Part shown: one piece after another, positions 4,703 to 7,077 of the stretch
Layout of the letters: the number at the start of each line of letters is the position of its first letter
Numbering within the stretch: position 1 is the first letter of the stretch
Source: Micrococcales bacterium
Lineage (GTDB): Bacteria > Actinomycetota > Actinomycetes > S36-B12 > UBA5976
Direction: 5' to 3'
DNA: 7,077 nt
Assembly (NCBI GenBank): GCA_024640585.1
Contig: JAHEEQ010000036.1
Coordinates: forward strand, 1 to 7,077
The notes under the pieces: model-generated
What the model saw: only the letters and a program-made list of their open reading frames with translations
What the model was told of the DNA's origin: nothing
Database searches by the model: none
Program-made: the position numbers and the translations under genes

Positions 4703-6270
4703 TTAAGCTGAATATCGAATCTCTTGTGCTGACTAAGTTGCAGCAAGCGTTTCCAATGCCAAAAAATTCTGCGTCAAGAGCGCTTGCTAAATATTTACGA
4801 GCACTTGAAGGCTTGTTGCTGAGAGCTGTTCAAAGTGGATTAACACCTGCACAGCGGAAGCTTGGTCTTTATCCAATCCCCCTGCATGACTTGGCTAACA
4901 AGGGTGGGAGGATTGGTCAGCAAAAGCTTCGAGTGCATAAATGGCTCAAGGACAATCAATTGGAAATAGTACAAACCGTAGAAAAGGGCAGCAAATTTAG
5001 TGGGGAATATTCCACTGTCAAGCTAAGCAAGCTTGTAACGCTTGAAGACAAGGGTTCTGTCAGAAGTGCAGTCGTATCGGAGATCAAGTCAGATCGTGAG
5101 TTGGAGCATTACCTAACAGGCACTTCTGACGATAGTTATGCCGTTTTCAAGCATCTTTACCAAGAGCTCGAACCTAGTGATCAGCCTGAATCGGTTATGG
5201 GATTCGATCTTGTTCCAGTGGACGTGGAATCTTTGAAGGCTTTCATTGTTTGGCTAAGCGAAGGTGCTGAGTTCAGCACCAAGGAGAAACATCAAAAGTT
5301 GTTGCGCAATGCCAAGCTTATCTTGGCTGTGGCCGCGATCAATGGCAATTATTTCCCTCAGCGCACTAAGCCTAGTCCATTTGGCCGAACTTACTATGAG
5401 GGTGTAAGCATCCAAAACGTGCACAAGGAATTAAGGCGTGCCATTCTTGGCAATTGCTGGGAGTACGACATGCGCAGTAGCGTTGTTGCTTGGAAGATGG
5501 GCTATGCCAAAGCCTTGCTTCAGAGCGCAAATGCAAAGCTAGACGTGCGGGAATATTTTCCTGCGACAACGCTGTACCTGGAGGACAAAGTTGATTTCAT
5601 GTCAACAGTTCACTATTTCACATTCAGTACCGGCTCTGTGCTTACCCTGGAGTTTCAAAGAAAACTGATTAAGCAGGCGCTTACCGCAATCAGTTTTGGA
5701 GCAAAGAGCACAGGCTCAGGTTGGATTGACGATAGTGGTCATTGGCAAAATCCTGCCTTAGTCAAAATTTTGATGAATAATTCTGAGCGTGAGAGGTTTC
5801 TAGCCGACCCAACAGTCAAAGCCTTCATCGAAGAGCAACGTGCATTAGATGATTTCATCTATGAACAAGTTAAGTTGTACTTACCCACTTTGCTTCTTGA
5901 AACCTGTGTCCATACTGTTAGTGGCAGACCAAGTAAGTCTAAAGTCCTTTCCTTCTTGTATCAGCATGCTGAAACAGACGCAATGGACTTGGTATGTGAT
6001 GTGGCGAGCGAGTATGGTTTTGCGCCGATTGCTCGTGTGCATGATGCTGTTTTCTTTCGTAATTGCTTGGGTGCTGACATTAAGCAAGAAATTGAGCTGA
6101 TCCTCCAAGAAGCTACTAACAATAAGTTCTGGCATCTGAGCGCCAAGCGGCTTAAGCGTTACACACCTGTTTCAATTGATGCCGCAGTAGATGCACAAGC
6201 TCACAAGCAGCGTATTGCAGATGAGGAGGCAAAAGCGCTTGAGCACTTTGCGAATTTATCTATTGATTAA
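4699..6270 (+). CDS. Compact family A / single-subunit polymerase-like protein, candidate replication polymerase
   Basis: This 523-residue cytosolic protein has the family A (Pol I / T7 RNAP) core in order. FGR-x8-QN (G229, R230, Q239, N240) parallels the TGR...LQN element of Pol I, with the same nine-residue R-to-Q step. Motif A is YDMRSS with D257. Motif B is R321-x3-K325-x7-F333-G334, the O-helix spacing of both Pol I and T7 RNAP. QHAETD (422-427) matches the QGxxAD element. Motif C is VHDAVFF with H448 and D449. K325 to D449 is 124 residues, equal to Pol I K758 to D882. I see no 3'-5' exonuclease motifs. Residues 58-112 look like a winged helix (GQQKLRVHKWLKDN, then a Gly-Ser wing). The C-terminal 30 residues are a charged helix. 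It would copy nucleic acid from a template, perhaps initiating replication. It follows a coupled leader ORF. The reading frame is certain; the fold is likely; the template, DNA versus RNA product and role are open. Confidence 0.65.
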   Translation: MIKLNIESLVLTKLQQAFPMPKNSASRALAKYLRALEGLLLRAVQSGLTPAQRKLGLYPIPLHDLANKGGRIGQQKLRVHKWLKDNQLEIVQTVEKGSKFSGEYSTVKLSKLVTLEDKGSVRSAVVSEIKSDRELEHYLTGTSDDSYAVFKHLYQELEPSDQPESVMGFDLVPVDVESLKAFIVWLSEGAEFSTKEKHQKLLRNAKLILAVAAINGNYFPQRTKPSPFGRTYYEGVSIQNVHKELRRAILGNCWEYDMRSSVVAWKMGYAKALLQSANAKLDVREYFPATTLYLEDKVDFMSTVHYFTFSTGSVLTLEFQRKLIKQALTAISFGAKSTGSGWIDDSGHWQNPALVKILMNNSERERFLADPTVKAFIEEQRALDDFIYEQVKLYLPTLLLETCVHTVSGRPSKSKVLSFLYQHAETDAMDLVCDVASEYGFAPIARVHDAVFFRNCLGADIKQEIELILQEATNNKFWHLSAKRLKRYTPVSIDAAVDAQAHKQRIADEEAKALEHFANLSID

Positions 6271-6285
6271 AAAATCAACTTATTT
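6263..6285 (+). terminator. Weak A+T-only hairpin at the end of the polymerase-like gene
   Basis: TTGATT-aaaa-AATCAA (6263-6278) spans the stop codon and is followed by cttattttt. The stem is six pairs with a single G-C at each side and the T-run is displaced, so it would terminate poorly. It may only attenuate transcription into the next gene. Confidence 0.25.
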
Positions 6286-6322
6286 TTGAGTCCTTCCAAG
6301 CTATCAGGATATCTACGATTTA

Positions 6323-6354
6323 GGTTGCTCGAACCGTTTGGTCGAAACTAAATT
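6323..6354 (+). promoter_or_regulatory. Possible promoter of the DUF6641-like gene, weak relative of repeats A and B
   Basis: GGTTGCTCG (6323-6331), 10 bases, TCGAAACT (6342-6349) keeps the spacing of GGTTGTCCA-N10-TGAAAACA with six of nine and five of eight matches. TTGCTC (6325-6330) and TAAATT (6349-6354), 18 bases apart, would be the -35 and -10. The upstream TTTGGCGGG block is absent. Both matches are weak. Confidence 0.25.
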
Positions 6355-6384
6355 TGTTATTCCTGCAACACACAAGGAGTAACT

Positions 6385-6885
6385 ATGTCAGGTCTAAGTG
6401 CATTGAAATTCATTAACAGCAAGCGTCAACAGGGCAATAGCCCGCAGCATGCACGTCGCCAAAAGCTCTGCAGCAAGTTGGATGAGCAAATCCTCTTGGC
6501 CATAGCCGAGCAGTCTGGGACGCAATTCGCACCCACAAAGCTACGAACATTCAAAGATGACGCCACTGGGGAGACTCGCAAAGTAGAAACTCCTAAGAAG
6601 CTCAAGCCTTGGTGGTGGAAAGATGACAAGGGCAAGCTTTGCATCACTGTGCGCTATGGTGCTCGCACACTTGAGATCATGGACGGCAAAAACGCCATTG
6701 AATCAGACAGCATTGCTGACGTAATCACATCCCTGCAAGTGATTCGCTCAGCCGTTGATGCAGGGGACTTAGATCAACGCATTAATGCAATTGCTGGTAA
6801 GAGCAAGTCCGACGAATCAGTTCAAGCGCCAGCACCTCAAACAGAAAAACGATCTATCTTGGGATTGCCCAGTCGCAAGACTTGA
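6385..6885 (+). CDS. DUF6641-like accessory protein
   Basis: This 166-residue soluble, basic protein begins MSGLSALKFINSK. The order RRQKLCSKLDEQILLA (25-40), FAPTKLRTFKD (48-58), TGETRKVETPKKLKPWWW (61-78), LCITVRYGARTLEI (85-98) and a helix ending AVDAGDLDQRINAI (123-136) is what I recall for DUF6641, a family of roughly this length in plasmids and integrative elements with no assigned function. The last 25 residues are low-complexity (QAPAPQTEKR). The basic, Trp-containing centre might bind nucleic acid, but no domain proves this. AGGAG lies 5 bases upstream of the ATG, a strong site. It is 114 bases downstream of the polymerase-like gene on the same strand, may have its own promoter, and is closed by an intrinsic terminator. 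The family name is from memory. Confidence 0.7.
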   Translation: MSGLSALKFINSKRQQGNSPQHARRQKLCSKLDEQILLAIAEQSGTQFAPTKLRTFKDDATGETRKVETPKKLKPWWWKDDKGKLCITVRYGARTLEIMDGKNAIESDSIADVITSLQVIRSAVDAGDLDQRINAIAGKSKSDESVQAPAPQTEKRSILGLPSRKT

Positions 6886-6904
6886 TAGGAATCGTTAACT
6901 CAAG

Positions 6905-6930
6905 GAAGCCGACCTAGGAGTCGGCTTTTT
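6905..6930 (+). terminator. Intrinsic terminator after the DUF6641-like gene
   Basis: AGCCGAC (6907-6913), a 6-base loop and GTCGGCT (6920-6926) form a perfect seven-pair G+C-rich stem, extended by A-T and G-T pairs, and run directly into TTTTT then CTTT. It ends the transcript 20 bases beyond the stop codon and separates it from the next gene. Confidence 0.85.
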
Positions 6931-6986
6931 CTTTGGCACTCGTTTTCTGCTTTCGACTAAATAAATGTAGAGAAAGGAGACCAAAG

Positions 6987-7077
6987 ATGAGATTTATGGA
7001 AATTGCCAACCCTGAGGATCAATTGGCGCTTTGGAGACTGATATCTGACAACGTATGGTCAGCTGTCATGGCACAGG
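6987..7077 (+). CDS. Start of a further accessory gene, truncated by the window
   Basis: Thirty complete codons are visible. The translation opens MRFMEIANPEDQLALWRLI and continues with SDNVWSAVMAQ. AAAGGAG lies 7 bases upstream of the ATG, so the start is well supported. A possible promoter is TTGGCA (6933-6938) with a poor -10 near 6958, just after the terminator. The visible part looks like one amphipathic helix rich in Leu and Trp. I do not recognise it with confidence, although short proteins opening this way seem familiar from integrative elements. It is in the same direction as the two genes before it, but probably a separate transcript. Confidence 0.65.
   Translation, partial: MRFMEIANPEDQLALWRLISDNVWSAVMAQ

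Noticed and set aside
6323..6341. GGTTGCTCGAACC resembles a tRNA T-arm
   Set aside because: No acceptor, D-arm or anticodon stem can be built around it.
7068..7077. ATGGCACAGG at the right end equals the first ten bases of the integrase-like gene read on the minus strand at the left end
   Set aside because: Ten bases with no further extension visible are expected by chance; it is not evidence for a circular junction or terminal repeat.

Overview
The window looks like accessory DNA, a plasmid or an integrated mobile element, from a proteobacterium, most likely beta or gamma. Three things suggest this: the first codons of a tyrosine-recombinase-like gene at the left edge, two perfect DnaA boxes beside it, and several small proteins of the kind carried by plasmids and integrative elements (DUF2806-, DUF6876- and DUF6641-like, recognised from memory only). 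Base composition is moderate and uneven. Shine-Dalgarno sites are ordinary. There is no rRNA, tRNA, CRISPR array or recognisable insertion sequence. The host cannot be named from the sequence.

Layout. 1-54 (-) is the start of an integrase-like gene leaving the window. 55-562 is non-coding, with a promoter-like repeat (copy A), two identical 11-bp DnaA-box sites and short A+T-rich repeats, which could be a replication origin. 563-1579 (+) is a DUF2806-type protein. 1580-1842 is non-coding, with copy B of the promoter-like repeat and a perfect palindrome touching the next start codon. 1843-2199 (+) is a DUF6876-like protein. It is convergent with a three-gene minus-strand cluster: 3729-4469 (unknown, Trp-rich), 2612-3661 (predicted PD-(D/E)XK nuclease) and 2196-2591 (unknown, A+T-rich). 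A 229-bp divergent control region with repeated operator-like sites follows. Next come a 7-codon leader ORF overlapping by ATGA (4679-4702), a 523-residue protein (4699-6270), a DUF6641-like protein (6385-6885), a clear intrinsic terminator (6905-6930) and the start of another gene (6987 to the end).

The most notable gene is 4699-6270. It carries, in order and with near-canonical spacing, the signatures of a family A / single-subunit polymerase core: GR-x8-QN, motif A (D257), motif B (R321, K325, F333-G334), a Q-x4-D element (Q422, D427) and motif C (H448-D449). The usual exonuclease region is replaced by a short N-terminus that may contain a winged helix. With the coupled leader peptide, this suggests a compact plasmid-type replication polymerase. 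The alternative is a polymerase working with the divergently transcribed nuclease cluster in repair or defence.

The second unexpected structure is a gapped repeat (TTTGGCGGG, then GGTTGTCCA-N10-TGAAAACA) present once upstream of the integrase and once, inverted, upstream of the DUF6876-like gene. The two copies flank the DUF2806 gene and the putative origin and point outward. They are either a shared promoter/operator or the ends of a cassette.
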